Part shown: positions 43,704 to 52,099 of the stretch, in pieces
How the letters are laid out: every line of letters begins with the position of its first letter
How positions within the stretch are numbered: position 1 is the first letter of the stretch
Source of the DNA: Halorubrum trapanicum
GTDB lineage: Archaea > Halobacteriota > Halobacteria > Halobacteriales > Haloferacaceae
Reading direction: 5' to 3'
Assembly: GCF_002355655.1 (NCBI RefSeq)
Contig: NZ_AP017569.1
Location: 558,001-622,000, forward strand
Length of the DNA stretch: 64,000 nt
The notes under the pieces: model-generated
What the model was told of the DNA's origin: nothing
Databases searched by the model: none
Seen by the model: the letters and a program-made list of their open reading frames with translations, nothing else
Made by a program: the position numbers and the translations under genes

Positions 43704-43834
43704 ATCCGAACGTTTCCGCCGAGTGTAATGACTGTTACCCCGGCCGCGCGGTCGGGGCACGCCGTTCGCGACCGAACTGCTCACCCGACCCGTGCGTTTT
43801 TCACCGCGGGCGACGAGGTTCCACGCGAGAATCC

Positions 43835-44011
43835 GTGTCGCACGAGTGCCCCCGCTGCGGCGCCGAGCTGTCGTCGCTGTCGCTCGGGGCCGCCACCGCC
43901 GTCGCCTGCGACGACTGCGGCTACGCCGACGTCGAGGCCGACCACTCCGGCGAGCCGGAGTTCGCCGAGAGCTGGGCGGACGCGCTCGCGCGCTTCGAGG
44001 AGAACCGGTAG
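43835..44011 (+). CDS. 58-residue zinc-ribbon protein, GTG start
   Basis: A short gene with GTG start at 43835: the protein reads VSHECPRCGAELSSLSLGAA, then VACDDCGYADVE, two CxxC knuckles 17 residues apart forming one zinc ribbon, and an acidic tail ending ARFEENR. The T-rich box CGTTTTTCACC (43795-43805) lies about 30-40 bases upstream. Small single-ribbon proteins of this kind are common in haloarchaea; function unknown. It precedes the acidic SAP-like gene by 32 bases on the same strand. Confidence 0.75.
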   Translation: MSHECPRCGAELSSLSLGAATAVACDDCGYADVEADHSGEPEFAESWADALARFEENR

Positions 44012-44043
44012 CCGCCCGAGGCACAGCCCCCCCGATCCACACC

Positions 44044-44793
44044 ATGCCAACGCTCGACATCACCGACGACCACGCGGACCGGATCGAAGCGCTCCGCGAG
44101 GAGCTGGCCGCGGCCCACGCGGGCCCGTACGCCTCCGTCGACCGCGAGGACGCGCTCGCGTACCTGCTCGACCTCGCGGACGCCGTCGACGACCCCGACC
44201 GCGTCGCGGCGCCGGCGAGCGACGGCGGCGACGAGACGACCGACGCCGTGGGCGACGCGGCGGCGGCCGGCGCGGCGGCGGCCGACGCGGCCCCGTTCGA
44301 CCGCGACCGCGCCCGCGAACTCCTCGCGGCGCGGAACAGACGGCACGGCGACCCCGACCCGGACGACCCGATGGACCTGTCCGACGTCGCCGCCGCGTTC
44401 GACGTCACCGGGCGCAGCGAGATGACGAAAGACGAGCTCGTCGACGCGATCCTCGACGCCGCCGAGGCGCTGGCCGCCGACCCGTTCGCGCGCGTCGACG
44501 TCGACCTCGACGCGGCCGAGTCCGCGAATGAGCCGGTCGGAGACGACGCCGCCAACGAAGACGACTCGGTCGAGGACGAAGCGAGCGAAGGTGACACCGG
44601 TGGGGACACTACCGGAAGCGACGACGGCGGCGCCGGCCAGCTGGACGCGATGATGAGCCTCCTCGACACCCACGGCGACAAGTGGCGGGAGGCGGACGGC
44701 GACGCGCGGTACGAGGTCGACCTCCCGGACGGGGGCGTCGAGACGGCGCGGACGAAAGACGACGTGCGCGCGCTGCTGTTCAAGAACTACTGA
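44044..44793 (+). CDS. acidic protein with SAP-like helix motif
   Basis: The 249-residue protein has an N-terminal helical region (DDHADRIEALREELAAAHAG, DREDALAYLLDLADAV), a low-complexity Ala/Asp linker, a central SAP-like segment (FDVTGRSEMTKDELVDAILD) and a C-terminal HGDKWREADGDARYEVDLPD. Function unknown; SAP-like segments bind DNA or RNA in other proteins, here only suggestive. It probably forms a transcription unit with the genes on either side. Confidence 0.72.
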   Translation: MPTLDITDDHADRIEALREELAAAHAGPYASVDREDALAYLLDLADAVDDPDRVAAPASDGGDETTDAVGDAAAAGAAAADAAPFDRDRARELLAARNRRHGDPDPDDPMDLSDVAAAFDVTGRSEMTKDELVDAILDAAEALAADPFARVDVDLDAAESANEPVGDDAANEDDSVEDEASEGDTGGDTTGSDDGGAGQLDAMMSLLDTHGDKWREADGDARYEVDLPDGGVETARTKDDVRALLFKNY

Positions 44794-44811
44794 CGACGAC
44801 CACACAGACCC

Positions 44812-45186
44812 ATGGGATTCATCGACGCGGTCCGCGCGTGGCTCTTCGGCGCGGACGACGAGGCGGACGACGCGGCCGAACCGGGCGGCGAGGCCGGCGA
44901 ACCGGGCGGCGAGGCTGACGCAGGCGACGCCGACGAACCGGGCGGGGACACGACCGACGGCGACGAGCCCGACGGGCTCGACCCCGCGGCCGCCACCGAG
45001 ACGCGAACCGCGACCGCCACCGACGACGCGGTCGACGCGCTCCGCGACGTCCGGAGGTCGCACGAGACGGCCGACTCGCAGGAGAAAGACGACGGGAACC
45101 CCGCGGGAGCGTCAGACGACGACCGCACGCGGCCGCCGGACGACGACCGCCCGAAGTCGTCCGGCGACGACGGTACCAACCGTTAG
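44812..45186 (+). CDS. short acidic low-complexity protein
   Basis: The 124-residue protein starts MGFIDAVRAWLFGADDEADD, with one amphipathic N-terminal helix, then repeats of EPGGEAGEPGGEADAG and a charged tail DDRTRPPDDDRPKSSGDDG. No domain recognised. It begins 18 bases after the previous stop and uses haloarchaeal codon habits, so it is probably expressed; it could be an intrinsically disordered protein. Confidence is moderate as low-complexity GC-rich frames stay open by chance. Confidence 0.55.
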   Translation: MGFIDAVRAWLFGADDEADDAAEPGGEAGEPGGEADAGDADEPGGDTTDGDEPDGLDPAAATETRTATATDDAVDALRDVRRSHETADSQEKDDGNPAGASDDDRTRPPDDDRPKSSGDDGTNR

Positions 45187-45210
45187 GTGCCCGGAGGCGA
45201 ACAAGGGAGT

Positions 45211-45732
45211 ATGACAGACGCGGACGCGCCCGGCGGCGCCGGCGAGTTTCAGGACCTCGAGGACCTCCCCGAGGACCCGACCGATCGGGAGTACGTGGAG
45301 CGAACCATCAGGCTCTCCGAGGAGGCGGTGGAGGCCGGCAACACGCCGTTCGGCGCGCTGCTCGTCGTCGACGGCGAGGTCGTCGGCGAGGCGCGCAACG
45401 AGACGCGGACCGAGGGCGACGTGGCGGCGCACCCCGAGCTGACGCTCGCGCGCTGGGCCGCGCGCGAACTCGACGCCGACGAGCTCGCGGACTGTACGAT
45501 GTACGCCAGCACGGAGCCGTGTCCGATGTGCGCGACCGCGATCCACTACGCGGGGATCGGGCGGGTCGTCTTCGGCGTCGACGGCGAGACGCTCGGCGAA
45601 CTCTCCGGCGACGTGGTGCCGATCCCCCTCGAAGAGGTGATCCGGCGCGCCGACGGCGACACGACCGTCGAGGGCCCGATCGCCGTCGACGCCGCGATGG
45701 CGGTCCACGACGACTTCTTCCGCGAGCCGTGA
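45211..45732 (+). CDS. nucleoside/cytidine deaminase-family protein
   Basis: The 173-residue zinc deaminase has GNTPFGALLVVDGEVVGEAR, then AAHPELTLARWAARELDADE and STEPCPMCATAIHYAGIGRV. The motif is HPE-x(n)-PCPMC; most members have HAE, but the Glu needed for proton transfer is present. Length and C-terminal helix suggest the guanine deaminase/nucleoside deaminase branch rather than the tRNA enzyme TadA. Its stop overlaps the PfkB kinase start (GTGA), so both act on one transcript. Confidence 0.87.
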   Translation: MTDADAPGGAGEFQDLEDLPEDPTDREYVERTIRLSEEAVEAGNTPFGALLVVDGEVVGEARNETRTEGDVAAHPELTLARWAARELDADELADCTMYASTEPCPMCATAIHYAGIGRVVFGVDGETLGELSGDVVPIPLEEVIRRADGDTTVEGPIAVDAAMAVHDDFFREP

Positions 45733-46919
45733 CGACCGGATCGAACACCAGGTCAGGATCGGGGCCCGACGCCGGGGCCGAGGCGGAGCCCGACGACGGT
45801 ATCCGCGGCGACGGCATCCGCGACGACGGCACCCCCGCGGTCCTCTCCGTCGGCGCCGCGGCCATCGACGAGTGGTACGCGATCAGCAACCTCCCCGAGC
45901 CGGACGGCGGCGCGTTCGCTCACGAGGTGACCTCCGCGTTCGGCGGCGTCGGCGCGAACGTCGCGGTCGCGCTCGACCGCCTCGGGCGCGACGCCGGCCT
46001 CGTCAGCCGCGTCGGCGACGACGAGTACGGCCGGCGCGCGCTGGCGTACCTCGACGAGACCGGCGTCGACGGGACCCACGTCGCGGTCGGCGACGACCCC
46101 CACACGCGCTCGCTCATCCTCCGCGACCCCGACGGGGAGCGCGCCATCGTCACCGCGGGCGAGAGCTTCCGCGGCCTCCGGCTCGGCGACGACGCGCTCG
46201 CGGCGATGGCCGACGCCGACGCCGTCTTCCTCACCGCCTACGCCCCCGACCGCGCGGCGCGGCGGGTGCTCGACCGCGTCGAGTCGCTCCGGGAGAGCGC
46301 GGCCGACTCGGGCGCAACCCCGCCCGCGCTGATCTTCGACCTCTCCGGGTCCGTCGAGGAGCTGGTCGGACGCGGGACGGAACCGGCGACGATCCACCGG
46401 TTCCTCCACCGGGCCGACCTGTTCGTCGCCGACGGGGTCGCCGCCCCGGCGTTCTTCGGCTCGGCGAAGGCGGCGGTCGGGCGGATCGCGGACGCGCAGC
46501 GCCGAGCGGTCGCGTCCGACGCGGGATCCGACGCGGCGTCCGCATCGCGGTCGCGACGCGGGCCGACGTGGCCTCGCGCCGTCCTCACGCACGGCGCGGA
46601 CGGGATGACGGCGGTCGCCGGCGGCGAGGCGACCGAGTTCGACGCGTTCGACGTCGAGACGGTCGACGCGACCGGCGCCGGCGACGCGTTCACCGCCGGG
46701 CTGATCGACCGGTGGATCGCGGGACGGTCACCGGAGGCGTCCGGGGAGCCGGACGGCGACGGCGACCGCGACGGCGGCCGCGACGAGGTCGCCTCCGGCG
46801 TCAGGTTCGCGGCCGCGGTCGCGGCGATCAACTGTACGAGCCGGTTCACGCAGCCGGGGCTCCCGACGCGGTGCGAGGTCGAGTCGTTCCTCGCGGAGCG
46901 CGGGTTCGGGACCGACTGA
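45729..46919 (+). CDS. PfkB-family carbohydrate or nucleoside kinase, GTG start
   Basis: The 396-residue kinase has AFGGVGANVAVALDRLGRD, the N-terminal PfkB signature, and VETVDATGAGDAFTAGLIDR, the C-terminal signature with the catalytic Asp of GAGD. The GTG start overlaps the deaminase stop. An N-terminal 45-residue extension and two Asp/Gly/Ala-rich inserts are haloarchaeal. With the upstream deaminase and the facing BtpA-like gene, a nucleoside or sugar salvage route is plausible; the substrate is not deducible. Confidence 0.88.
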   Translation: MTTGSNTRSGSGPDAGAEAEPDDGIRGDGIRDDGTPAVLSVGAAAIDEWYAISNLPEPDGGAFAHEVTSAFGGVGANVAVALDRLGRDAGLVSRVGDDEYGRRALAYLDETGVDGTHVAVGDDPHTRSLILRDPDGERAIVTAGESFRGLRLGDDALAAMADADAVFLTAYAPDRAARRVLDRVESLRESAADSGATPPALIFDLSGSVEELVGRGTEPATIHRFLHRADLFVADGVAAPAFFGSAKAAVGRIADAQRRAVASDAGSDAASASRSRRGPTWPRAVLTHGADGMTAVAGGEATEFDAFDVETVDATGAGDAFTAGLIDRWIAGRSPEASGEPDGDGDRDGGRDEVASGVRFAAAVAAINCTSRFTQPGLPTRCEVESFLAERGFGTD

Positions 46920-46948
46920 AATCGACGAACGGAACGGAGCCGACGAGG

Positions 46949-47776
46949 TCACCGCACCGCGTCGGCGGCCGCGACGAGGTCCGCAACGCGGTCGGCGTCG
47001 ACCGGGGCCGTCGTCTCGCCGCCGTCCTTGAGCGCGGTGCCGACGATGGCGCCATCCGCGACGCCGAGCAGGTCGGCGACCGTCTCCGGCGTGACGCCGC
47101 TGCCGACGAGGACGGGCGTGTCGAGGCCGTGGCGGTCGCGCTCGGCGACGACCGCTTCCAGCGCGTCCGCGTCGACCGCCTCGCCGGTCCCGGGTCCGGA
47201 GGCGATGACGGCGTCGGCGAGGCCGCGCTCGGCCGTGTCTGCGAACGACTCGGCGGTGTATCCCGCCGGGGTCAGCGGCGCGGAGTGTTTCACGTCGGTG
47301 TCGGCGAAGACGCCGACGTCGACGCCGAGGCGGTCGCGGAGGCGGAGCGTCTCGTGGGCGCGCCCTTGGACGATCCCCTGGTCGGTCACCCGGGCGCCGG
47401 TGTGGACGTTCACGCGGACGAAGTCGGCGCCGACCGCGGCGGCGACCGAGAGCGCGGCCTCGGCGTCGTTTCTGAGGACGTTGATCCCGAGCGGGAGGTC
47501 CGTCTCGTCGGCGACCGCGGTCGCGGCGCGCGTCACGCCCGCGACGACGTGGGGCGGGACCTCGTCGGGGTAGAACGGCGCGTCGCCGAAGTTCTCGATC
47601 ACGATCCCGTCGACGCCGCCGCGGTCGAGCGCCCGCGCGTCGCTCGCGGCCCGGTCGACCGCCGCGCGCATCGCCTCGCGCCCGTCGTCGGGCGCTCGCG
47701 GGGCCCCGGGGAGCGGCGGGAGGTGGACCATGCCGAGCAGCGGCGCGGCCGTGCCGAAGGTGGACTCGAACTCCAT
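46949..47776 (-). CDS. BtpA/SgcQ-family TIM-barrel protein
   Basis: The 275-residue protein has the BtpA pattern: LLGMVHLPPLPGAPRAPDDG, GGVDGIVIENFGDAPFYPDE, DLPLGINVLRNDAEAAL, GADFVRVNVHTGARVTDQG, and VLVGSGVTPETVADLLG. BtpA of cyanobacteria affects photosystem I stability, but haloarchaea are non-photosynthetic in that sense; SgcQ members lie in sugar operons, so a sugar- or nucleoside-phosphate enzyme is likely. It faces the PfkB kinase gene with a 29-base gap. Confidence 0.88.
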   Translation of the reverse strand: MEFESTFGTAAPLLGMVHLPPLPGAPRAPDDGREAMRAAVDRAASDARALDRGGVDGIVIENFGDAPFYPDEVPPHVVAGVTRAATAVADETDLPLGINVLRNDAEAALSVAAAVGADFVRVNVHTGARVTDQGIVQGRAHETLRLRDRLGVDVGVFADTDVKHSAPLTPAGYTAESFADTAERGLADAVIASGPGTGEAVDADALEAVVAERDRHGLDTPVLVGSGVTPETVADLLGVADGAIVGTALKDGGETTAPVDADRVADLVAAADAVR

Positions 47777-47853
47777 CGATGGGGCCGAGGAGACGGCCCG
47801 ACATAAGCCTCCCCACAGCGTTTAGGCGCCCCCGGCGCGTTGCTCCGACCGAG

Positions 47854-48318
47854 ATGGGAATCGACGCCACGGAGCCCGGCGACGGCGACGTGACGCTCGT
47901 CTTCTCGCTCGGCGCCGCGCGGTCGCTCGCTGACCCGGCCGCGGCGTTCGCCGACGCGCGCCGGTGGAGCCGCCACGTCGGCATCGTCGCGAACGAGGCG
48001 GATCAGGTCGCGGCGTTCGCCCGCGACCACGGGGTCGACAACGACTACGCGCTCACGAGCTGGGACAAGTGGGGGACGCTCGCGGACGTCCGCGAGGAGA
48101 GCGCCGCCCCGCGGTACGTGTTCGTCGGCACCACCCGCGCGGACGAGCGCGTCGCGACCGAGACCGGCTACGAGTTCCTGCGGGTCGACGAGGCCGCCGA
48201 GAAGGCCGGCTGGGAGCTCTCGGAGCCGGGAGCGGCGGAGCCTGACGCGGAGGGCGACGACGGACGACTCGCCCGGCTCCGCCGGACGGTCCGCGACGCG
48301 CTCTCGCGGCTCCGGTGA
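47854..48318 (+). CDS. conserved haloarchaeal protein of unknown function
   Basis: The 154-residue protein starts [20 protein letters not shown] and contains [39 protein letters not shown] and [20 protein letters not shown], alternating strands and helices as in a small Rossmann-like fold. No catalytic motif stands out. The ATG at 47854 follows the TATA-like CGTTTAGG (47818-47825) at about -30. The last third is acidic and Arg-rich. Confidence 0.75.
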   Translation: MGIDATEPGDGDVTLVFSLGAARSLADPAAAFADARRWSRHVGIVANEADQVAAFARDHGVDNDYALTSWDKWGTLADVREESAAPRYVFVGTTRADERVATETGYEFLRVDEAAEKAGWELSEPGAAEPDAEGDDGRLARLRRTVRDALSRLR

Positions 48319-48395
48319 GCTCCGGACTCTCGCTCGTCGGGAGCGGCGGGGTCCGCCCGCGGAAGGTACAAACCGCTCGTCGCCCAAAGTGGGGT

Positions 48396-48743
48396 ATGTC
48401 CTCACCGCTCGCGGACGAGCCTGTCGAACCGGCCGGCGACGACGCGGAGCCGCTCGACGCCGACGAGTGCGCCGACTACCTCGACGACCTGGGCGACGCG
48501 TGGGAAGTCGTCGACGACCACCACTTGGAGGCGAGCTACGAGTTCCCCGACTTCGAGACCGCGCTGGCGTTCACGAACGACGTGGGCGAGCTCGCCGAGC
48601 AGGAGTGGCACCACCCGGACATCGCGCTGTCGTGGGGCGAGGTCGGGGTCGAGATGTGGAGCCACGAGGTCGGCGGCCTGACGCGCGCCGACTTCGTGAT
48701 GGCGGCGCGGATGGACCGCCTGTACGCCGACTACGACGCGTGA
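48396..48743 (+). CDS. pterin-4a-carbinolamine dehydratase
   Basis: The 115-residue protein has the PCD signature [18 protein letters not shown] then [13 protein letters not shown]; the three His of the catalytic site are visible. The N-terminal half ([20 protein letters not shown]) is a typical PCD opening. It dehydrates 4a-hydroxy-tetrahydrobiopterin, or may act in a moonlighting role. The ATG at 48396 is preferred because upstream codons are not family sequence. Confidence 0.92.
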   Translation: MSSPLADEPVEPAGDDAEPLDADECADYLDDLGDAWEVVDDHHLEASYEFPDFETALAFTNDVGELAEQEWHHPDIALSWGEVGVEMWSHEVGGLTRADFVMAARMDRLYADYDA

Positions 48744-48777
48744 CCGGAGGGGGCTCGACCTGACGCATCAACGAACG

Positions 48778-48789
48778 GCTTTAAACCTC
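48778..48789 (+). promoter_or_regulatory. TATA box of the PUA-like gene
   Basis: GGCTTTAAACCT lies about 21-32 bases before the ATG at 48810. Confidence 0.6.
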
Positions 48790-48809
48790 TGCCGGCGAAA
48801 CGACGGGTA

Positions 48810-49292
48810 ATGAGCGAGAACGTCTTCCTGGTCCCGATAGACCCGGAGAACTTCGACCGAACGGTCCGGTCCCCCGTCGACCTCACCGACTACCCGGACC
48901 GCCCGGAGCCACTCGCGGACCTCGACGAGGCCCGCCTGTGGGCCGTCGACGACGACAGCGGCAACGGCTCGACGTTCGAGAAGATGGCGGCGGGCGACCT
49001 CCTGCTGTTCTACGCGGACGACGAGTACGTCGCGACCGGCCGCGTCGGCGAGGCGTTCGCGGACGACGACCGCTGGGCGAGCGGCACGTTCTGGACCGCG
49101 TTCCCGACCACGCGGGTGTACACGGTCACCGACTTCAGCGCCGTCTCCGCGCCCAAGCGCGCCGTCAACCGCATCTTCGATTACTCGTCGTCGTACACGC
49201 CCGGCTTCATGCGCGTCGCGGACAGTCGGGTGAACACGGACCTCTCGTCGATCGAGTCCGCGCTGGAACACTACACGAAGCGAAACGCCTGA
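48810..49292 (+). CDS. EVE/PUA-like domain protein
   Basis: The 160-residue protein starts MSENVFLVPIDPENFDRTVR, then LWAVDDDSGNGSTFEKMAAG, DLLLFYADDEYVATGRVGEA, and AFPTTRVYTVTDF. The order (short strands, Lys in EKMAAGD, GRVGEA, FWTAFP) resembles PUA-superfamily EVE domains, which bind modified bases and often accompany nucleases; here no nuclease domain is fused. C-terminal SAVSAPKRAVNRIFDYSSSY is unassigned. It has its own TATA box; the identification is tentative. Confidence 0.6.
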   Translation: MSENVFLVPIDPENFDRTVRSPVDLTDYPDRPEPLADLDEARLWAVDDDSGNGSTFEKMAAGDLLLFYADDEYVATGRVGEAFADDDRWASGTFWTAFPTTRVYTVTDFSAVSAPKRAVNRIFDYSSSYTPGFMRVADSRVNTDLSSIESALEHYTKRNA

Positions 49293-49318
49293 GTTCGGCG
49301 GCCGCGCGCGGCGCTTTT

Positions 49319-50233
49319 TCAGTTCTCGACCGCGCCGACGAGCGACACGTACGCGGGTTCGTACGCCGCCGCCACGCGATCGGGAGCGCCGCGAACCTCG
49401 CCGGACAGCGCCGGCAACGGTTCGGTCGCGAGCGGTTCGATCATCTCCGTCACCGCGTCGACGTGCTCCTCGCGGGACCCCTCGCGCGGGCTCCCGGCGG
49501 CGACGGCCCGGGCCTTCGCGTAGCGGTCGCCCGCGTAGATCCGCGCGCGGCCGGGGTCGACGACGGCGACGGCGTCCGGCGCGACCGGCCCGTCGCGGGG
49601 GAGCGTCCCGGCGACGTCGGCGTACGACTCGACGACTCGCGGGACCGGGGTGCGCGCGACCCGTCCCGCGAGCCGTTCGATCGCGGGGAGGTGCGCCTCG
49701 GCCATCACCTCGTTGAACTCGGGGACGTCGCTCACGCGAGTCGCGTCCGCGAGCGGGAGGCGCTCGGTCAGTTCGCTCGGGAGCAGTCCAGCCTCCTCGG
49801 CCGCGCCGTTGACGACGAACCGCGTGCCGGAGTCGGTCGTCACGCGGTCGCAGAGGAAGGTGCGGTCGGCGTCGCCGAGCATTCCGGTCCGGCCGGGCGT
49901 CGGCTTCCAGAGCCGGTGAACGGGGTTGATCGACTCGGGCGTGACCGCCGAGGGCGACGGGGACTCGTCGTCGACCGTCGCCAGCACGCGGGTGTTCGCG
50001 GCCGCGAGCGTGCGTGCGTCCTTCCCGTACAGCCGGCCCGCGTCCGTCGCGACCCGGTAGTCGTCGTGGTCGAACCAGAAGTCGTTGCCCGCGCGGGGCT
50101 TGACGCCGACCGCGTCGCCCGCCTGCTCGGCGAGGTGTGCGACCAGCCCCGCGGAGAAGGTGGTCTTCCCGGCGTCGACGCGCGCGCCGCCGGCGACGAG
50201 GTAGACCGGCGGATCGGAGGCGTCCCCGGTCAC
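49319..50233 (-). CDS. P-loop ATPase, BioD/CobQ-like, GTG start
   Basis: The 304-residue protein begins at a GTG overlapping the upstream stop (GTGA) and has the P-loop VYLVAGGARVDAGKTTFSAG near residues 12-25, in which the loop opens with Gly-Ala rather than one Gly. Further: VGVKPRAGNDFWFDHDDY, then FNEVMAEAHLPAIERLAG and VDPGRARIYAGDRY. The fold recalls the DUF1611/BioD class of ATP-dependent ligases or chaperone ATPases. Substrate unknown; it is conserved in haloarchaea. Confidence 0.78.
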   Translation of the reverse strand: MTGDASDPPVYLVAGGARVDAGKTTFSAGLVAHLAEQAGDAVGVKPRAGNDFWFDHDDYRVATDAGRLYGKDARTLAAANTRVLATVDDESPSPSAVTPESINPVHRLWKPTPGRTGMLGDADRTFLCDRVTTDSGTRFVVNGAAEEAGLLPSELTERLPLADATRVSDVPEFNEVMAEAHLPAIERLAGRVARTPVPRVVESYADVAGTLPRDGPVAPDAVAVVDPGRARIYAGDRYAKARAVAAGSPREGSREEHVDAVTEMIEPLATEPLPALSGEVRGAPDRVAAAYEPAYVSLVGAVEN

Positions 50234-50544
50234 GCGGACTCGTCGGCGTCGGTCGCCTCGCTGTCGTCCGGAGCGGCGTGCTCCGCGAGCCCGTAGTACC
50301 CCGGGCCGTCCTCGCTCAGCGGCTCGGCGACGACCATCTCCTCGGCGTGGACCATCACCCACGGGACCGCCCAGTCGACGAGGACGGCCTCGGTGTCGGG
50401 GTCGACCTCGGCGTCCGGCTCTAACCCCTGAAGCAGGCGACCGATCTCGGGGATGGTGTACATCTGATCCGGTTCGAACAGCTCCGCGGGCTCGTAGAAG
50501 TCGCACGGGTAGGTGGCGTCGAACGCCGACTTCGGTTCGGGCAT
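50230..50544 (-). CDS. small haloarchaeal protein coupled to the P-loop ATPase
   Basis: The 104-residue acidic protein starts MPEPKSAFDATYPCDFYEPA, with DQMYTIPEIGRLLQGLEPDA and VLVDWAVPWVMVHAEEMVVA, ending in an Asp/Ala tail. It is a conserved haloarchaeal family of unknown role (likely DUF5827). Its stop overlaps the ATPase start by four bases, so the two are coupled and may form a complex. Upstream lies repeat copy C with no intervening gene. Confidence 0.76.
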   Translation of the reverse strand: MPEPKSAFDATYPCDFYEPAELFEPDQMYTIPEIGRLLQGLEPDAEVDPDTEAVLVDWAVPWVMVHAEEMVVAEPLSEDGPGYYGLAEHAAPDDSEATDADESA

Positions 50545-50618
50545 GCGCGAGGCTACGCGACCGCGTCCGTAAACGCTGCCGATACGGACCGAATTGAGTT
50601 AACGACACTCAGTACGAC

Positions 50619-51132
50619 GCGGTGGCGCGTGCCGGTGAGCGGCCAGCAGGCCGCGAACCGCACGCGCGAGGGAGTCGCGGCCGCTTTTAAGCGGCCGCGA
50701 CGAGGCTGGGGAGGTGAGAGGTGCCGTGCGGAGCGGTGCGGGGTGGGACTCAAAGGGGCAGTCGCGAGGGCGGCGTAGGCGTTCACGAGAGCGGAGCTCT
50801 CGTGAGCCAATCAGAACGCTTCGCGTTCTGATGACGACGCAAGCACCGCAGCGAAGGAGCGTCAGCGACTGAGCGAGGAGCGCAGCGAGTGTACGCCGCC
50901 CTCGCGGCTGGGGCTTTGGAGGTGTGTTCCGCCAATCAGCAATCAACTATTTATAAACGAGCGGCTGGGGCTTTGGAGGTGTTCTCCGCCGGTCCGCAGT
51001 CAACTATTTATAAACGAGCGGCTGGGGATTTGGCGGTGTATTCCGCCGGTCCGTAGTCGATCGTTTATGAGTAGACGGGCGGAGATGTGGAGATGTTCAC
51101 CGCTGACCCATCGGGAACCGTTTATAAATCAA
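50619..51132 (+). repeat. dispersed structured repeat, copy C (candidate non-coding RNA)
   Basis: This copy lies between the small acidic gene and superoxide dismutase. Order: GCGGTGGCGCGTGCC (50619), hairpin 1 rebuilt as GTCGCGGCCGC with GCGGCCGCGAC (50674-50684 with 50691-50701) around TTTTAA, the frame GACGAGGCTGGGGAGG, TGGGACTCAAAGGGG (50744-50758), terminal stem (50759-50777 with 50892-50910, 19 positions, one U-G), two hairpins with GGA and TTC loops inside, then 57-bp units. No canonical TATA box precedes it, unlike A and B. Confidence 0.82.
50905..51132 (+). repeat. 57-bp tandem units with TATA-like boxes, copy C array
   Basis: Four units start at 50905, 50962, 51019 and 51076. Units 1-2 carry ATTTATAAACGAG; unit 3 has a decayed box (TTTATGA) and unit 4 has TTTATAAATC. 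The period is 57 throughout, as in copies A and B. The next 88 bases before the sod stop at 51221 hold nothing I can identify. Confidence 0.92.
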
Positions 51133-51220
51133 TCAGCCTGAACGGAGCAGTCACTAACCGCGTGGCGTCCTGCGAAAAAACCCGGATCTCGACGCGCGTA
51201 ACGCGTCCCGAGGGACGCGC

Positions 51221-51820
51221 TTACTCGAACAGCTCGACGGCCTGCTCGTAGCGGGACGACGGCTCCTGCCAGTCGACGACCTCGAAGAAGTTGTCGACGA
51301 ACTCGCCGCGGGCCGGGCCGTAGTCGTGGTAGTAGGAGTGCTCCCAGACGTCCAGCGCGAGGATCGGGTGGCCGCCCCAGATCGCGCCCTGGTCGTGCTT
51401 GTCGACCACGACGTTGCGGAGCTGGTTCGAGAACGTGTCGTACACCAGCAGCGCCCAGCCGCTCGCGTTGCCCGCAGCGGCTTCGAACTCGCCCTTCCAG
51501 GCCTCGTACGAGCCGAAGTCCTCCTCGATGCGGTCCGCGAGCGCGCCCTCGGGCTCGTCGCCGCCCTCCGGCGACATGTTCTGCCAGAACAGGTCGTGGA
51601 GGATGTGGCCCGAGGAGTTGTGGGTCACGTTGCGGATGGCGCCGGCCGACGAAGAGAAGTCGTGGTTCTCACGGTTCTCTTCGAGCGTCTCTTCGGCCGA
51701 GTTCCAGCCGTTGACGTACCCCTGGTGGTGGGTGTCGTGATGCCATTCGAGCACCTGCTCGGAGATGTGCGGCTCAAGCGCGTCGTAGTCGTACGGCAGC
51801 GGATCGAGTTCGTAGCTCAT
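51221..51820 (-). CDS. sod: superoxide dismutase, Mn/Fe family
   Basis: The 199-residue enzyme has YELDPLPYDYDALEPHISEQ, LEWHHDTHHQGYVNGWNSAE (first ligand His27 and the second-sphere HH), NSSGHILHDLFWQNMSP, and LALDVWEHSYYHDYGPARGE with the C-terminal Asp and His ligands. It converts superoxide to hydrogen peroxide and oxygen; Mn is usual in haloarchaea but Fe is not excluded. An AT-rich run ATTATCTTTAAC read on the minus strand lies upstream. It needs no signal peptide. Confidence 0.96.
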   Translation of the reverse strand: MSYELDPLPYDYDALEPHISEQVLEWHHDTHHQGYVNGWNSAEETLEENRENHDFSSSAGAIRNVTHNSSGHILHDLFWQNMSPEGGDEPEGALADRIEEDFGSYEAWKGEFEAAAGNASGWALLVYDTFSNQLRNVVVDKHDQGAIWGGHPILALDVWEHSYYHDYGPARGEFVDNFFEVVDWQEPSSRYEQAVELFE

Positions 51821-52099
51821 GCTTGTATCACCTACCACGAACATGTGTCGGAACGCTGTTAAAGATAATGCGGCACGCGCTACCACGGGTCACCGGACGC
51901 GAGTGTTATCGGGTGTACGCGACCGTCACCGGTGGTGTTGCGGTTCGGGCCTCGAACCCGACCGATCGCGGTGCCGACCGAAATCGACGGACGCCACGTA
52001 CTGATAACCACATTCGGTTTCGCGACCGATCAAGATTCGGGTCGCTCCCTGATTCGAATCACAGCTACCGCTCTCCGCTCACCAGCGTTCGCGGAGAAG

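Noticed and set aside
51821-52099. Short plus-strand frames between sod and tRNA-Ser
   Set aside because: No promoter or family similarity; they run through the antisense of the tRNA.
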